NCBI GenBank assembly: GCA_963734725.1 | Contig: CAVTIX010000016.1 | Span: 1-64,000 of the forward strand | Direction: 5' to 3' | Length of the DNA: 64,000 nucleotides | DNA from: DASXKD01 sp963734725 | GTDB lineage: Bacteria > Actinomycetota > Actinomycetes > Streptosporangiales > Streptosporangiaceae | In this document: positions 1-8,632 of the stretch, piece after piece | Position numbering within the stretch: the first letter of the stretch is position 1 | Layout: the number at the start of each line of letters is the position of its first letter | Program-made: the position numbers and the translations under genes | The notes under the pieces: model-generated | The model's database searches: none | The model's input: the letters and a program-made list of their open reading frames with translations, nothing else | What the model was told of the DNA's origin: nothing

Positions 1-107
1 GGCCCATTTGCAGGAAGTGTGTCACTGGTTGAGCGATTTCGGGTCGGTGTGTAGGTTGGGCAGCGTGGCGGTCGCCGCCAAGTAGCGGCGCGCCACGTGA
101 CCGGCTG

Positions 108-920
108 CTAGGCGGCAGCGGAGGACGGCTTGAGCCGCGCAGCCGCGTGTTTGCGCGACAAGTTCGGCAGCAAGGCCTCGCGGGCCTTGGTCAGGCGCTG
201 CCAGTCACCGGCATCCGGCAGGGACGGAACGGTGATGAGTTCGCCCTGATCGAAGCCGGTGAGCGCCGCGTCCACCATCTCACCGACATCCATCACGACC
301 TCCGGCGGCAGGTCCTTCAAATCGACGCCCGATCCATCCCACAGCGCCGTGCGGGTGGCGCCCGGCAGCACCACTTGCACGCGCACGGCGGTGGCCTTCA
401 ATTCCGCAGCGAGCACTTCGCTGAAATGCAGCAGGTAGGACTTCGTCCCGCCATAAGCCGAATTGCCCGGCTGCACCATCTGCGCCATCACCGAGCCGAT
501 ATTGATGAACCCGCCCCGATTGCGCGCAATGAAGCCGGGCAGCACGGCGCGCGACAGGCGGGTCGGCGCCACGATGTTCAAATGAATCTCTCGATCGAGC
601 CGATCGATGTCGGCGTTCGCCAGCGCCCCGAGGGTCATGGTCCCCGCATTATTGATCAGCAGGGTGATGGCGGGATTATCACGCAGAAGGGCCTCGACGC
701 GATGCAGATCGGCGTCGACGGTAAGGTCCGCCGGCAATGCTCGGACTTTTGAACCGGTTTCAGCCGCCAAGCGCACGGCGAGCTTCTCGAGGTTGGTCTT
801 ATTGCGCGCCACCAGGATCAAGTCATAGCCTCGGCGCGCCAGACGATCCGCGTAAGTGGCGCCGATTCCCGTGGAAGCGCCGGTAATCAGCGCGGTACCC
901 AGTTTGTTTGCAGTGCTCAT
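108..920 (-). CDS. Short-chain dehydrogenase/reductase (SDR)
   Basis: NAD(P)-dependent oxidoreductase of the classical SDR family, about 270 residues. The N-terminal cofactor motif TGASTGIG, the NNAG motif and the catalytic region with serine (NIGSVMAQ) and YGGTK (Tyr and Lys of the active site) are all present, so the enzyme should be active. Substrate unknown. I place the start at 920, where GAGGTCTTT precedes ATG; the frame is open 48 bases further upstream without a better ribosome site. A TetR gene is divergently transcribed, and an inverted repeat lies between the two, so the SDR is probably repressed by that TetR. Codon use and GC are lower than in the rest of the window and the protein looks proteobacterial. 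Confidence 0.85.
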   Translation of the reverse strand: MSTANKLGTALITGASTGIGATYADRLARRGYDLILVARNKTNLEKLAVRLAAETGSKVRALPADLTVDADLHRVEALLRDNPAITLLINNAGTMTLGALANADIDRLDREIHLNIVAPTRLSRAVLPGFIARNRGGFINIGSVMAQMVQPGNSAYGGTKSYLLHFSEVLAAELKATAVRVQVVLPGATRTALWDGSGVDLKDLPPEVVMDVGEMVDAALTGFDQGELITVPSLPDAGDWQRLTKAREALLPNLSRKHAAARLKPSSAAA

Positions 921-990
921 AAAGACCTCATTTGTCTGAAGTTTGTGGATTACGTTCAAAATCCACAATGAGGCTACTCTCCGATCTATC

Positions 991-1010
991 TAGATGTCAA
1001 GTAACATCCA
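991..1010. promoter_or_regulatory. Inverted repeat, candidate TetR operator
   Basis: TAGATGT (991-997) and ACATCCA (1004-1010) form an inverted repeat with a 6-base spacer and one mismatch. It sits between the divergent SDR and TetR starts, where a TetR autorepressor would bind. Binding is inferred from position and symmetry only. Confidence 0.45.
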
Positions 1011-1045
1011 GACGAAGACTGGCGCGCTGCGATGTGCTATACAGC

Positions 1046-1666
1046 ATGTCCATGGGACATTCGAAAGCCAGCAAGGCAAATACCCACGCGCGCTTGGTGG
1101 AAAGCGCCGCTGCACGATTCAAGGAGCACGGCGTCGACGGCATCAGTCTCGCGGACTTGATGCAGGATCTGAAGCTGACCCACGGCGGCTTTTACAAGCA
1201 CTTTAACTCCCGCGACGAGCTTGTGGCGGAAGCGCTGGAACTGGCGCTCAGGCAGAGCGGCCAGGCGATGCATCAGAACTTGTTCGACGGAGATCAGGCA
1301 GACATCGCCGGATTCTTGGACTTCTATCTCAATGAGGCACACCGCGATGGACGGGCGGCCGGGTGCGCCGTGGTGGCACTGGCCGGGGATGCGGCACGCA
1401 AGAGTCCCGAACTGCAGGCGCAGTTCCGCAAGCAGATCGAGAGCAACCTCGAGGACTTGAGCGGCGCACTGGAGCGGGGCGGCAACAAGCAACCCCGCGA
1501 GACCGCAGTGCTGCTGTTGAGCACCCTTTACGGTGCCTTGATGATGGCGCGCGCGGTGGGCGATTCTCCATTGTCGCGCGAAATTCTGCGAACCGTGCGC
1601 AAACAAGCTCTCGCGCTCGGCGGCACCGAGAAACGGCCGCGATTGCGGAGCAAGGCAAAGTCATAA
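1046..1666 (+). CDS. TetR/AcrR family transcriptional regulator
   Basis: One-component repressor of 206 residues. The N-terminal helix-turn-helix is clear (GISLADLMQDL, then THGGFYKHF, the usual TetR recognition helix pattern) and is followed by a helical ligand-binding domain containing GCAVVALAGD. ATG codons at 1046 and 1052 are both possible; neither has a strong ribosome site. It faces the SDR gene across a short spacer holding an inverted repeat, the usual arrangement for a repressor controlling its neighbour and itself. Inducer unknown. Belongs to the proteobacterial-looking block. Confidence 0.85.
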   Translation: MSMGHSKASKANTHARLVESAAARFKEHGVDGISLADLMQDLKLTHGGFYKHFNSRDELVAEALELALRQSGQAMHQNLFDGDQADIAGFLDFYLNEAHRDGRAAGCAVVALAGDAARKSPELQAQFRKQIESNLEDLSGALERGGNKQPRETAVLLLSTLYGALMMARAVGDSPLSREILRTVRKQALALGGTEKRPRLRSKAKS

Positions 1667-1683
1667 CTCGACGGTGTGGCGAA

Positions 1684-2487
1684 CTAAGCCACGCTTTCCG
1701 CGCTATAGCGGGCCAGCAGCCCGGTACGTACCGCATGCCGATAGACGCGGGCGTAAAAATAGGCGGCCAGCAACAGCTCCAGCACCGCCACTCCCGATCC
1801 CTGCAGCAGCAGAACCCCGGGAAAGGGTCCGCCGGCGAGCAAGGCGCGCATCCCCTCGAACACGTAGGAGGGCGGCAGGGCACGCGCCACGCACTGCATC
1901 CAGTGCGGCAGGACGGCGAGTGGATAAAACACCGCCGCGAAGGGCGACAGCAGCGCCGGCAAGGGCCACAGCAGCCATTCGGACGCCGGGCCCAGCCGCA
2001 ACACAATGCCGCTGGCGAATATGCCGAGCGTAATTCCAAACACAAACAGGACCATGAGGAAGGCGATCAAAGGCAGGCCCATGGCAAAGAACTGCAAGTG
2101 GAATACGCCCGTGGCCAAAAGCAGCATCACGACCACCCCGACACTGCTGGTCAACACGCTGGTGATCACCAGCCCCGCGATGTACTCGGAAATCGACAGG
2201 GGCGAAGCAAACAGATTCAAGAAATTCCGCGACCAAACGTCCTCGAGAAATGCGGTACTGACGCCCTGCATAATGCGCGTGCAGAAATCCCACAACAGCA
2301 CGCCGCCCAACAAGGTGGGCACGAAATCCATGCCGCTGCCGCTCACATTGTTGAGATAGCGGGTGATGAATCCCCATAGCACGATGTCGATGGCCACCCA
2401 GGTCACCATGGGGAACACGCGTACCGGACTGCCGCGCAACAGATAAATCTGGCGCAGCACGATGCCGGCAATCGGACGAAGCTTCAT
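1684..2487 (-). CDS. ABC-2 type transporter permease
   Basis: Integral membrane subunit of an ABC-2 exporter, 267 residues, with about six hydrophobic segments from residue 30 to the end and the segment PPSYVFEGMRALL typical of NodJ/multidrug-type permeases. The start codon overlaps the stop of the ATPase gene by four bases (ATGA), so the two are translationally coupled and would form one exporter. The permease is complete, but its ATPase partner has lost its N-terminus at the 3.07 kb junction, so the pair cannot work as it stands here. Exported substrate unknown. Confidence 0.85.
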   Translation of the reverse strand: MKLRPIAGIVLRQIYLLRGSPVRVFPMVTWVAIDIVLWGFITRYLNNVSGSGMDFVPTLLGGVLLWDFCTRIMQGVSTAFLEDVWSRNFLNLFASPLSISEYIAGLVITSVLTSSVGVVVMLLLATGVFHLQFFAMGLPLIAFLMVLFVFGITLGIFASGIVLRLGPASEWLLWPLPALLSPFAAVFYPLAVLPHWMQCVARALPPSYVFEGMRALLAGGPFPGVLLLQGSGVAVLELLLAAYFYARVYRHAVRTGLLARYSAESVA

Positions 2488-3075
2488 GGAACGCCATTAG
2501 CAACGGCCGACAGCGGCTCGCGCGCCACGCGAATGAAAAGATCTTCCAGGGTCGCCGAGCCATGCTCATGCGGCAGCATTCGCGGGTTCCCCTCGAGCAG
2601 CACCTTGCCGCGCGACAGAAACAGCACCCGATCGCACACAGCTTCCACCTCGTTCATATTGTGCGAGGTCCACAAGATGCCGCAGTGATTGTTGGTTGCG
2701 AGACCCCTGATTTTCTCGCGAATGAGTTGCGCCGCGGACGGATCCAGCGATGCCGTGGGCTCATCGAGCAGCAGCAGCTGCGGATCGTTGAGCAGCGCTT
2801 TGGCGAGAGCCGCGCGAGTCTGTTCGCCGGAAGACAGCAAGCCGCACTTGGTATGGCGCAGATGTGCCAGATCGAATTGCTCCAGCAATGCTTCGACGCG
2901 GGCGCGCAGTGATCGTATGCCGTAGAGCAGGCCAAAAAATCTCAAATTCTCTATGACCGTCAGATTGCCGGGCAGCGGCGCATACACGGCCGCAAAATTG
3001 GTGCGCGCCAGCGCTTTCGCGCGGCGCTTCGAGATGTCGATGCCGCCGATTTCGATGCCGACAATAGAGTCGCCT
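2484..3075 (-). pseudogene. ABC transporter ATPase, N-terminus missing
   Basis: ATP-binding subunit partner of the permease downstream. The signature (LSSGEQ), Walker B (LLLLDEP), D-loop and H-loop (TSHNMNEVE) are present, but the Walker A loop and the first ~60-70 residues are absent. The family-like sequence (IEIGGIDI and onwards) starts near 3075; the open frame runs to 3107, but those first residues read through the antisense of a recombinase fragment and are not ABC-like. The gene is therefore cut at a sharp boundary. Without Walker A it cannot bind ATP normally. Confidence 0.8.
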
Positions 3076-3469
3076 CGCTGCGCACCCACTGGCACATCCC
3101 CTGCCACCAGCCCAGCGGCGACGCGCCAGCGGAAGGAGACCTGCTCAACGTGACCCAGGCCGCCCGCCAGCTCGGCATCGCGCCGTCCACCCTGCTGCGC
3201 TGGCTCAACGACGGCTTCGTCGCAGGCGAGCAGATCACCCCCGGCGCCCCCTGCGCATCCGCCTTACCGATCAGCTGCGCGGCATGCCCACCAACGACGC
3301 CCCCGACGGCTGGGTTCCCCTTGGCTACGCCACCCAGGCGCTCGGCATCTCCCGCCAGACCGTATTGCAGAAGGTCAAGCGCGGCGAGCTACGTGCCGTC
3401 CTGACCCGCACCGGACGCAGGAAAGGCCTGCGTATCGAGGTGCCAGCCCCACAAGACAGGCTCTTCTGA
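3076..3469 (+). pseudogene. Serine recombinase, C-terminal fragment, frameshifted
   Basis: Two adjacent frames give the tail of an actinobacterial recombinase: LRTHWHIP, then NVTQAARQLGIAPSTLLRWL (a helix-turn-helix), then after a frame change near 3245-3252 RIRLTDQLRG and GYATQALGISRQTVLQKV (a second helix-turn-helix), ending at 3469. The catalytic N-terminal resolvase domain is missing. Just after the stop, AAAGGAG and an ATG (3494) resemble the start of the next gene of the original element, but the sequence changes to intron DNA within a few bases. A decayed mobile-element remnant with no activity expected. Confidence 0.7.
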
Positions 3470-3499
3470 GCCCGGAAATCAGCAAAGGAGCAGTATGAC

Positions 3500-3992
3500 C
3501 ATGGATCCAAACAATCGGAGATGTCTCCCTCGATGAACCAGGTTGTCCCAGTCCAGGTGTCCGCCACTTTCCTTAACGCGGTGTGGCAGCCCCGGCCGGG
3601 CCGGAAACCGTGAGAGTGATCGGAGAACTGCGGCTCGTAATAGGCCTCCAGCAGGAGGCGGATCACCTCGCCGACAAGCTTATCCGACCAGGACGGCAGG
3701 CCGAGCGGCCTTTTCTTCCCGTTCTTTTTCGGATCCAGGTCCGCCGCACGGGCTTGAACCGGTAACGCTCGTGGCGCAGCGCATCGATGATGCGCCCGAT
3801 CTTGGCCAGCGACGTGCCGTCCGCGGTTTCCCCGTCGGCCCCCGGTGTCATCGCGCCCTGGTTGGCGTAGATGCGCCCGTAGGCCAGCAGGTACAGCTGC
3901 GGGTTGAACAACTGCCGGTACAGCTCGTCACACGGCAGGCCGCGCCTGCCGCGCTCACGCAGGACACCCAGCACCGTTTCGGCGTTCTGCAT
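3500..3992 (-). pseudogene. ltrA: Group II intron reverse transcriptase, N-terminal fragment
   Basis: The first frame (3992 down to about 3731) carries YANQGAMTPGADGET and RHERYRFKPVRRTW, the start of LtrA-type intron-encoded proteins. A one-base loss near 3731, next to an A run, moves the reading into a second frame with KKNGKKRPLGLPSWSDKLV, then IRLLLEAYYEPQFSDHSHGF and RPGRGCHTAL, ending at GDIS. The catalytic YADD box, maturase and endonuclease parts are missing because the element is cut near 3500. Non-functional remnant. Confidence 0.8.
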
Positions 3993-4523
3993 TTCGCATA
4001 CCTCCCGGACTCCGGAATATCCATCACCTGGCCCCCTTCGCCCTGTAAGCGGTTCTCCCGCTCTCCCTGGCAGGCCGTTACCCCTGCGACTACTACGAGG
4101 CCTCCGTCACCTTAGGGCTCGCGCCCCTTAGGCGATCCCATGTTCGTCCCTGACATACGTAACAGCGTGACTTAGGCGCCCCACTCATCCCCTTCAATGC
4201 CCTCACTGGGCATCGTCCCCTGCCCGGAGGCTGCATTGGCCCGGACGTTATGCCAGCGCAGGGCACGGCGGCGGTTACAGACGCCTTTCCGCCGGATGCA
4301 TGAATTTCATCAACTGGAGATTGGGATTCAGGCAGTCTAGCTTTCGCCATATCACGCGGGTCCCGCAGCGGCCCACCTTCGACGCCTTCGCGATGCCCGC
4401 TGCTTTCCTGGCATGCTGCTGTCCCCTTCACCTTTCGGATCCAGGTAAGCCATCAGACCCAGAAATTATCCTCCAATCTCTCCCGGCTGAACCGGGAATA
4501 TGTCACGACGCTTCATGGCGCAC
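3500..4523 (-). mobile_element. Group II intron, 5' portion
   Basis: On the minus strand, GTGCG at 4523-4519 matches the conserved 5' end of bacterial group II introns. About 530 bases of non-coding sequence follow (expected ribozyme domains I-III), then a reverse transcriptase start at 3992. The element breaks off around 3500, inside the early reverse transcriptase region, so domain V, domain VI and the 3' splice site are gone. It lies just past the stop codon of the methyltransferase gene. I identified the ribozyme part by position and the 5' motif, not by folding it. Confidence 0.6.
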
Positions 4524-4569
4524 CGCCCGGTCATGCCGCCGACAGGCTGCTGGCGCTCGAGTGCTGCCT

Positions 4570-5118
4570 CTAAAGGATGAGCGGCACGAGCATCTTGGTC
4601 GAGCGCTTGTACACCGGGTAGGCGTCTGGGAACCGCTCGGTCAAGTAGTGCTCCTCGACCTTTGCGCTATAGACGAAGTAGACGCCGGCCAGGGCCACGG
4701 CGATCAGCCACAGCCAGCTCAGCGCCACCGCGGTGCCGGCGCCCGCGACCAGGATGCCCGAGTAGATCGGGTGGCGGACCAGGTGGTAGGGGCCGCTGGT
4801 CACCAGCTCTGGCTCGTCCTTCTGTGTCATGGGGGTGCCCCAGTTACGCCCGATGTGCAGACGCGCCCAGATCGCGAACCCCAACCCGACAGCGAACAGG
4901 ACTAGCCCGACGCCAGCGAGCCACACGTCCGTGTTGCTGGCGTGGTGCTGAAAGGCTCCGAAACGGACCAGCAGGATCACGACGACAACGATCACCGCCC
5001 GGATCCCCAGCTCGCGAGACCACGGCATGCGGCCCCGCTTCATCGAAAAAGCTGCCGCGAGCCAGTACAGCCAGAACGCCGCCCAGCCGACCGCCAAGAC
5101 AACCTCGACCGCTCTCAT
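4570..5118 (-). CDS. Isoprenylcysteine carboxyl methyltransferase family membrane protein
   Basis: Membrane protein of 182 residues with four or five hydrophobic segments and the ICMT/phospholipid methyltransferase hallmark RHPIYSGIL near residue 115, plus a charged C-terminal end (EEHYLTERFPDAYPVYK) that in this family helps bind S-adenosylmethionine. Actinobacterial members are mostly uncharacterised, and some methylate lipids or small molecules. The start at 5118 gives the usual length. The truncated group II intron begins 46 bases past its stop codon and does not disrupt it. Confidence 0.8.
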   Translation of the reverse strand: MRAVEVVLAVGWAAFWLYWLAAAFSMKRGRMPWSRELGIRAVIVVVVILLVRFGAFQHHASNTDVWLAGVGLVLFAVGLGFAIWARLHIGRNWGTPMTQKDEPELVTSGPYHLVRHPIYSGILVAGAGTAVALSWLWLIAVALAGVYFVYSAKVEEHYLTERFPDAYPVYKRSTKMLVPLIL

Positions 5119-5434
5119 CGTGGCTCAGACTGCCACAGTGCCTGGGTGATACGCGACGAGCCCTGCGTGGCTCCCCCGTGATCTCGTTGGCCTCGTCGTA
5201 TTCGAATGACCGAACGTAATGTCGATCTCACCAGCCGTGACCCGGCGCGCTCAGCACCAGACGGCCTCACGCCGAGTGATGTACCAAGGCCTGAGCGAAC
5301 CCGGGCATGGCGGATCGGCGTCTAGGCCGGAGGTGAAGGTCCCTCGCCTGGCAGGCGCAGGAGCGCAGGCGTCAGCTGGCCCGCCGCCTAAGCCCACGTG
5401 CCGGCTCGCCGCTGGTGGCTGGCAGGGTAGGAGC

Positions 5435-5860
5435 ATGACCGATGATTCTGTGCGTCGTACCGTAACCGTGGAGCGCATCGCCCCCGGCATGTTCGCAGTG
5501 ACCAACACCCGCGGCGGCCAGCTCACGTTCGGCGCCGTCAGCGGCGCCGAGTTCACCCCCACCGAGCTGCTGCTGGCTGCCATTGGCGGGTGCACCGCGA
5601 TCGACGTGGACATCCTCACCTCGCGGCGGGCCGAACCAGACCGGTTCCAGGTGCGCGCCGAGGCGAACAAGATCCGCGATACCAACGGCAACCGGCTGAC
5701 CGATATCCAGGTCATCTTCCAGATCACCTTCCCGGCCGGCGAGCACGGCGACGAGGCCAGGGCCGTGTTGCCGGAGGTGGTCAAGAAATCACACGACCGG
5801 CTGTGCACGGTCAGCCGCACCGTGGAGATCGGCACACCCATCACTACCGGCATCGAGTAG
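5435..5860 (+). CDS. OsmC family peroxiredoxin-like protein
   Basis: Protein of 141 residues with the OsmC fold pattern: TPTELLLAAIGGCTAIDV around residue 50 and HDRLCTVSRTV near the end. These supply the two conserved cysteines that reduce organic hydroperoxides in OsmC/Ohr proteins. I chose ATG 5435 because GTAGGAG lies just upstream and the protein then has the family's usual length; the frame stays open to 5219, but that part is unlike the family. Standalone gene, cytoplasmic. OsmC-type rather than Ohr-type is my reading; the natural substrate is uncertain. Confidence 0.85.
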   Translation: MTDDSVRRTVTVERIAPGMFAVTNTRGGQLTFGAVSGAEFTPTELLLAAIGGCTAIDVDILTSRRAEPDRFQVRAEANKIRDTNGNRLTDIQVIFQITFPAGEHGDEARAVLPEVVKKSHDRLCTVSRTVEIGTPITTGIE

Positions 5861-6129
5861 CGGCACCACCCGTCGGAGGCCGGCGCCTCGGCCGGAGCCC
5901 CCGGTGGATGGATGAAGACGATCTCCCCAGTCTGCGTCTCGATCACGACAAGAGAGCCGTGATAGTCGAACTGCTCGCCGCTGGTGCTCATCGTCTTGAA
6001 GCTAACACCGGGTGCCGCCGGTCACGCCGTGAGCCGGGCTCCATGATTAGCTGTGCTCAAGACCATTGCCGGGTCCCGGCGCCGGTTGCGCGCTTTTGCC
6101 GTGACAGAGGCTGTCCTGGCCGCTCAGCC

Positions 6130-6501
6130 TTACCTGGTGAGCGTTTCCTTCGGCCGCACTACGCAGAACTCATTTCCCTCAGGGTCGGCCAGAACGGTCC
6201 AGGACTCCGCGCCGGTCTGTCCGATGTCGACCCGGCGTGCCCCGAGCGCGAGCAGGCGGCCGATCTCCTGGTCGCGGTCTGCGGCGCTGCTGGTCAGGTC
6301 CAGATGCACCCGGTTCTTGACGGTCTTGGGATCGGTGACGGGCATGAAGCAGATGCCGACGGGCGCGTTGTCGTCAGTCCCGATGACGATCTCCCGCTCG
6401 CGCTCGGAGAGGATCTTCCAGCCCAGCGCTTGCGCCCAGAACCGGGCCAGTCCAGGCAGGTCGTGAGCGTCAATCACAATGTGGTGCAGTCGGACAGGCA
6501 T
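6130..6501 (-). CDS. VOC (glyoxalase-like) family protein
   Basis: Single-domain protein of 123 residues of the vicinal-oxygen-chelate superfamily, with the alternating pattern HHIVIDAHD at the start, FWAQALGWK, HLDLTSSAAD in the middle and ADPEGNEFCVV at the end. Members with this layout (glyoxalase_6 type) are mostly of unknown function; some bind or modify antibiotics. The start at 6501 follows from the family N-terminus; the same frame runs on upstream as non-coding antisense. Followed downstream on the same strand by no obvious partner. Confidence 0.8.
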   Translation of the reverse strand: MPVRLHHIVIDAHDLPGLARFWAQALGWKILSEREREIVIGTDDNAPVGICFMPVTDPKTVKNRVHLDLTSSAADRDQEIGRLLALGARRVDIGQTGAESWTVLADPEGNEFCVVRPKETLTR

Positions 6502-6572
6502 GCCAGCAGTCTGCCCTGCGCACTGCCTCCGCGCGGAGCTCTTCCAGTCGATGATCTCCGGCCCTTCCCCGA

Positions 6573-7865
6573 TCACCAGACCGGCCGCTGGCCGCCGGGG
6601 ATTCCAGGCAGCGGCACGAAGCGCCCCCCGGATACGATGCCGATCTCCTCCGGAGTCAGGTTGCCGTTCTTGCTGGGTGCCGCGCTCAGCCTGGTGGTCG
6701 AGATGATCAGCTGAGACCCGGAGGAGTTCGACCACAGCACGTTCGGCCATCCGGTGATTGAGCCCTTGCGGTAGTGGAGGGTCGCCAGGATGCCGAGCGG
6801 GCGCCCAGTGGTTGCTGAGAACTGCCTGACCCGTACCTCGGTGGCAGTTCGCGGGGTGGGGACTTCCATGGCGATGATCTTGGTGCCGTCGGGGGTGAGG
6901 ATGGCGCTGCCGGAGGCCGAGCCGGTGGTGGCCCAGTTGGAAAAGGTCATGACGAGCCTGGCGGCCGACAGGCCAATGCCGGGCGCGGCTGTGTCGAGCG
7001 CGTGAACCTCGACGCGTGCCGGGCTCCACGCGTCGAACGCGAGCGTCCGCCCATCGGCCGCCCAGGACAGTGTGTTGGCCCCGAGGAGATTGGTGCCGAC
7101 CACAGCGCCGCCCGCCAGCCGCGCCTTCCATTCCCGCGCGGGCCCGCCGGCCAGGTCGAAGACTTCGATCACCGATTGGCGGCCGGTCGACACGGCCACC
7201 GCGAGCTTTCCCCCATCGGGCGACAAGGCGATGCCAGCGCCCTGGAGCCATTTCCCGGACACGGGGGGTATGGGCAGGGCGGCCAGCCTGGCCGTGCCGG
7301 CCGCAGGGTCCAGCCGCAGCAGGAAGAACTTCATCACGACGCGGCCGCTGGCCGTCGGTTGCTGCTCTGGCTGTGCGGCCAGTACGAAGGTGCGATCGTC
7401 GGCGGCGCCCGTTACCCCCGTGAAGGTGCCGTACGGCCGGGGCGGCCGTACCGTCGCGAGCATTGCCCCGGTGGCGGTGGCCCGCACCACGGCGCGCGTG
7501 GCTTGGCCGCCTAGCGGGCCCGGCGCCAGCGCGACGTCGTATGCGGGGATACCGGCCGGGGCCGCCGGCGCCGGGTGCAGCGCGACCGTGCCCGCGCGCC
7601 CCGCCGCCGTCTGAGCTGGGCGCCTGGCATGACCCAGGGAAAGCGCCCCTGACACGGCCACGGAGGTGGCGATCGCGGCGGCCACCGCGGCGGCCGCCGC
7701 CAGCGGGGCCACCCAGCCCGGCCAGCCGCGTCCCCGGCGCGGGTGCGCCGCCGGGCCGCGGCGCGGTCGCGCGGGCAGCGGCGGTGGCGGCGGGGTGCTG
7801 CCAGGCGTGACCGTCTGCGCCGCCGCGTGAGTGGCGGCCCGGACCCGGTCTTCGGTGGTGCTCAT
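6573..7865 (-). CDS. Membrane-anchored partner of the SigE-type sigma factor
   Basis: Protein of 430 residues with a short cytoplasmic, proline- and arginine-rich N-terminus, one membrane segment at about residues 50-75 (alanine/valine rich), and an outer region of about 350 residues with repeated PDG/ADGRTLAF-like stretches that suggest a beta-propeller (PD40/WD40-like). Its start overlaps the stop of the ECF sigma gene by four bases (ATGA), so the two are co-translated. Proteins in this position next to SigE-family sigma factors are thought to act as membrane sensors or anti-sigma factors; no classical zinc anti-sigma motif is visible, so the role is inferred from context. Confidence 0.7.
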   Translation of the reverse strand: MSTTEDRVRAATHAAAQTVTPGSTPPPPPLPARPRRGPAAHPRRGRGWPGWVAPLAAAAAVAAAIATSVAVSGALSLGHARRPAQTAAGRAGTVALHPAPAAPAGIPAYDVALAPGPLGGQATRAVVRATATGAMLATVRPPRPYGTFTGVTGAADDRTFVLAAQPEQQPTASGRVVMKFFLLRLDPAAGTARLAALPIPPVSGKWLQGAGIALSPDGGKLAVAVSTGRQSVIEVFDLAGGPAREWKARLAGGAVVGTNLLGANTLSWAADGRTLAFDAWSPARVEVHALDTAAPGIGLSAARLVMTFSNWATTGSASGSAILTPDGTKIIAMEVPTPRTATEVRVRQFSATTGRPLGILATLHYRKGSITGWPNVLWSNSSGSQLIISTTRLSAAPSKNGNLTPEEIGIVSGGRFVPLPGIPGGQRPVW

Positions 7866-8404
7866 GTCTCCTCCCGCAGAATGCGGCCAAGCGCGGCAAG
7901 CGCCCGCGATGTCGTGGATTTCACCGTGCCCTGGCTGATGCCCATGGTCTGGGCGATCTCCGGTTCGGCAAGCTCGAGGTAGAAACGGAGCACGAGTGCT
8001 TCGCGCTGGCGGGCGGGCAGACGTTGCAGGCCCGACAGCACCTCGCGGTGCTCTTCCGCCAGGAGCACCGCCGACTCGGCCGACTCGGCATGTTCCCAGC
8101 CCGCCGGCTGCCGCCCGGCGCGGTACCAGCGGCGCCGATAGTTGCGGCAGCCGTTCAGCACCGATGACCGCAGGTAAGGCAGGGCCTTGGCGGGATCGGA
8201 CAACCGCCCCCAGTGCGCGTACAGCCCGCAGAACGCCTCCTGCACGACGTCCTCGGCCGCGGGCCGGTCGCCGAGCATCACCACAGCCAGCCGGGTCAGT
8301 CCCAGCACGTGCACCCGGTACAGGCCAATGACCGCGCTTCCCGGGTCATCCGGGCAGTCCAGCGAGCCAGGCACGCCCACCACGCCGCCATGGGGCATGT
8401 TCAT
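7862..8404 (-). CDS. SigE family ECF RNA polymerase sigma factor
   Basis: ECF sigma factor of 180 residues. Region 2 shows LAVVMLGDRPAAEDVVQEAF and LPYLRSSVLNGCRN; region 4 shows LPARQREALVLRFYLELAEPEIA followed by MGISQGTVKSTTSRAL, the -35 recognition helix. Typical length for the actinobacterial SigE subfamily. It is the first gene of a two-gene operon with a membrane protein that likely controls it. The start at 8404 has only a weak ribosome site; ATG 8398 is equally possible. Confidence 0.9.
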   Translation of the reverse strand: MNMPHGGVVGVPGSLDCPDDPGSAVIGLYRVHVLGLTRLAVVMLGDRPAAEDVVQEAFCGLYAHWGRLSDPAKALPYLRSSVLNGCRNYRRRWYRAGRQPAGWEHAESAESAVLLAEEHREVLSGLQRLPARQREALVLRFYLELAEPEIAQTMGISQGTVKSTTSRALAALGRILREET

Positions 8405-8632
8405 ATATCAGAGACACCCAGCCCGCTCGCTGGTTGCCTGGCGCGTGCTCCAAACTCCATCGCAATCAGCCGCGAGGTCAGAGGGCTCGCGGTGACCAGC
8501 GGCTCCGCATTCTCGACCTCGCCACCAGCCCGTAGCGCAGGACCGGGAATCCCACGGAAGCTAGGCCGCTAACCGGTGTGTGTCGTGGGCCCATATTTGC
8601 TCCTTGGTCGCTCGCGGCGGGGTGGGCGGTGG

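Noticed and set aside
1..107. End of another gene at the left edge
   Set aside because: A minus-strand stretch reads ARRYLAATATLPNLH to a stop at about 27, but it is too short to identify.
5251..5991. 246-codon frame opposite the OsmC gene
   Set aside because: Overlaps OsmC almost completely; only its first ~30 residues lie outside and show no family.
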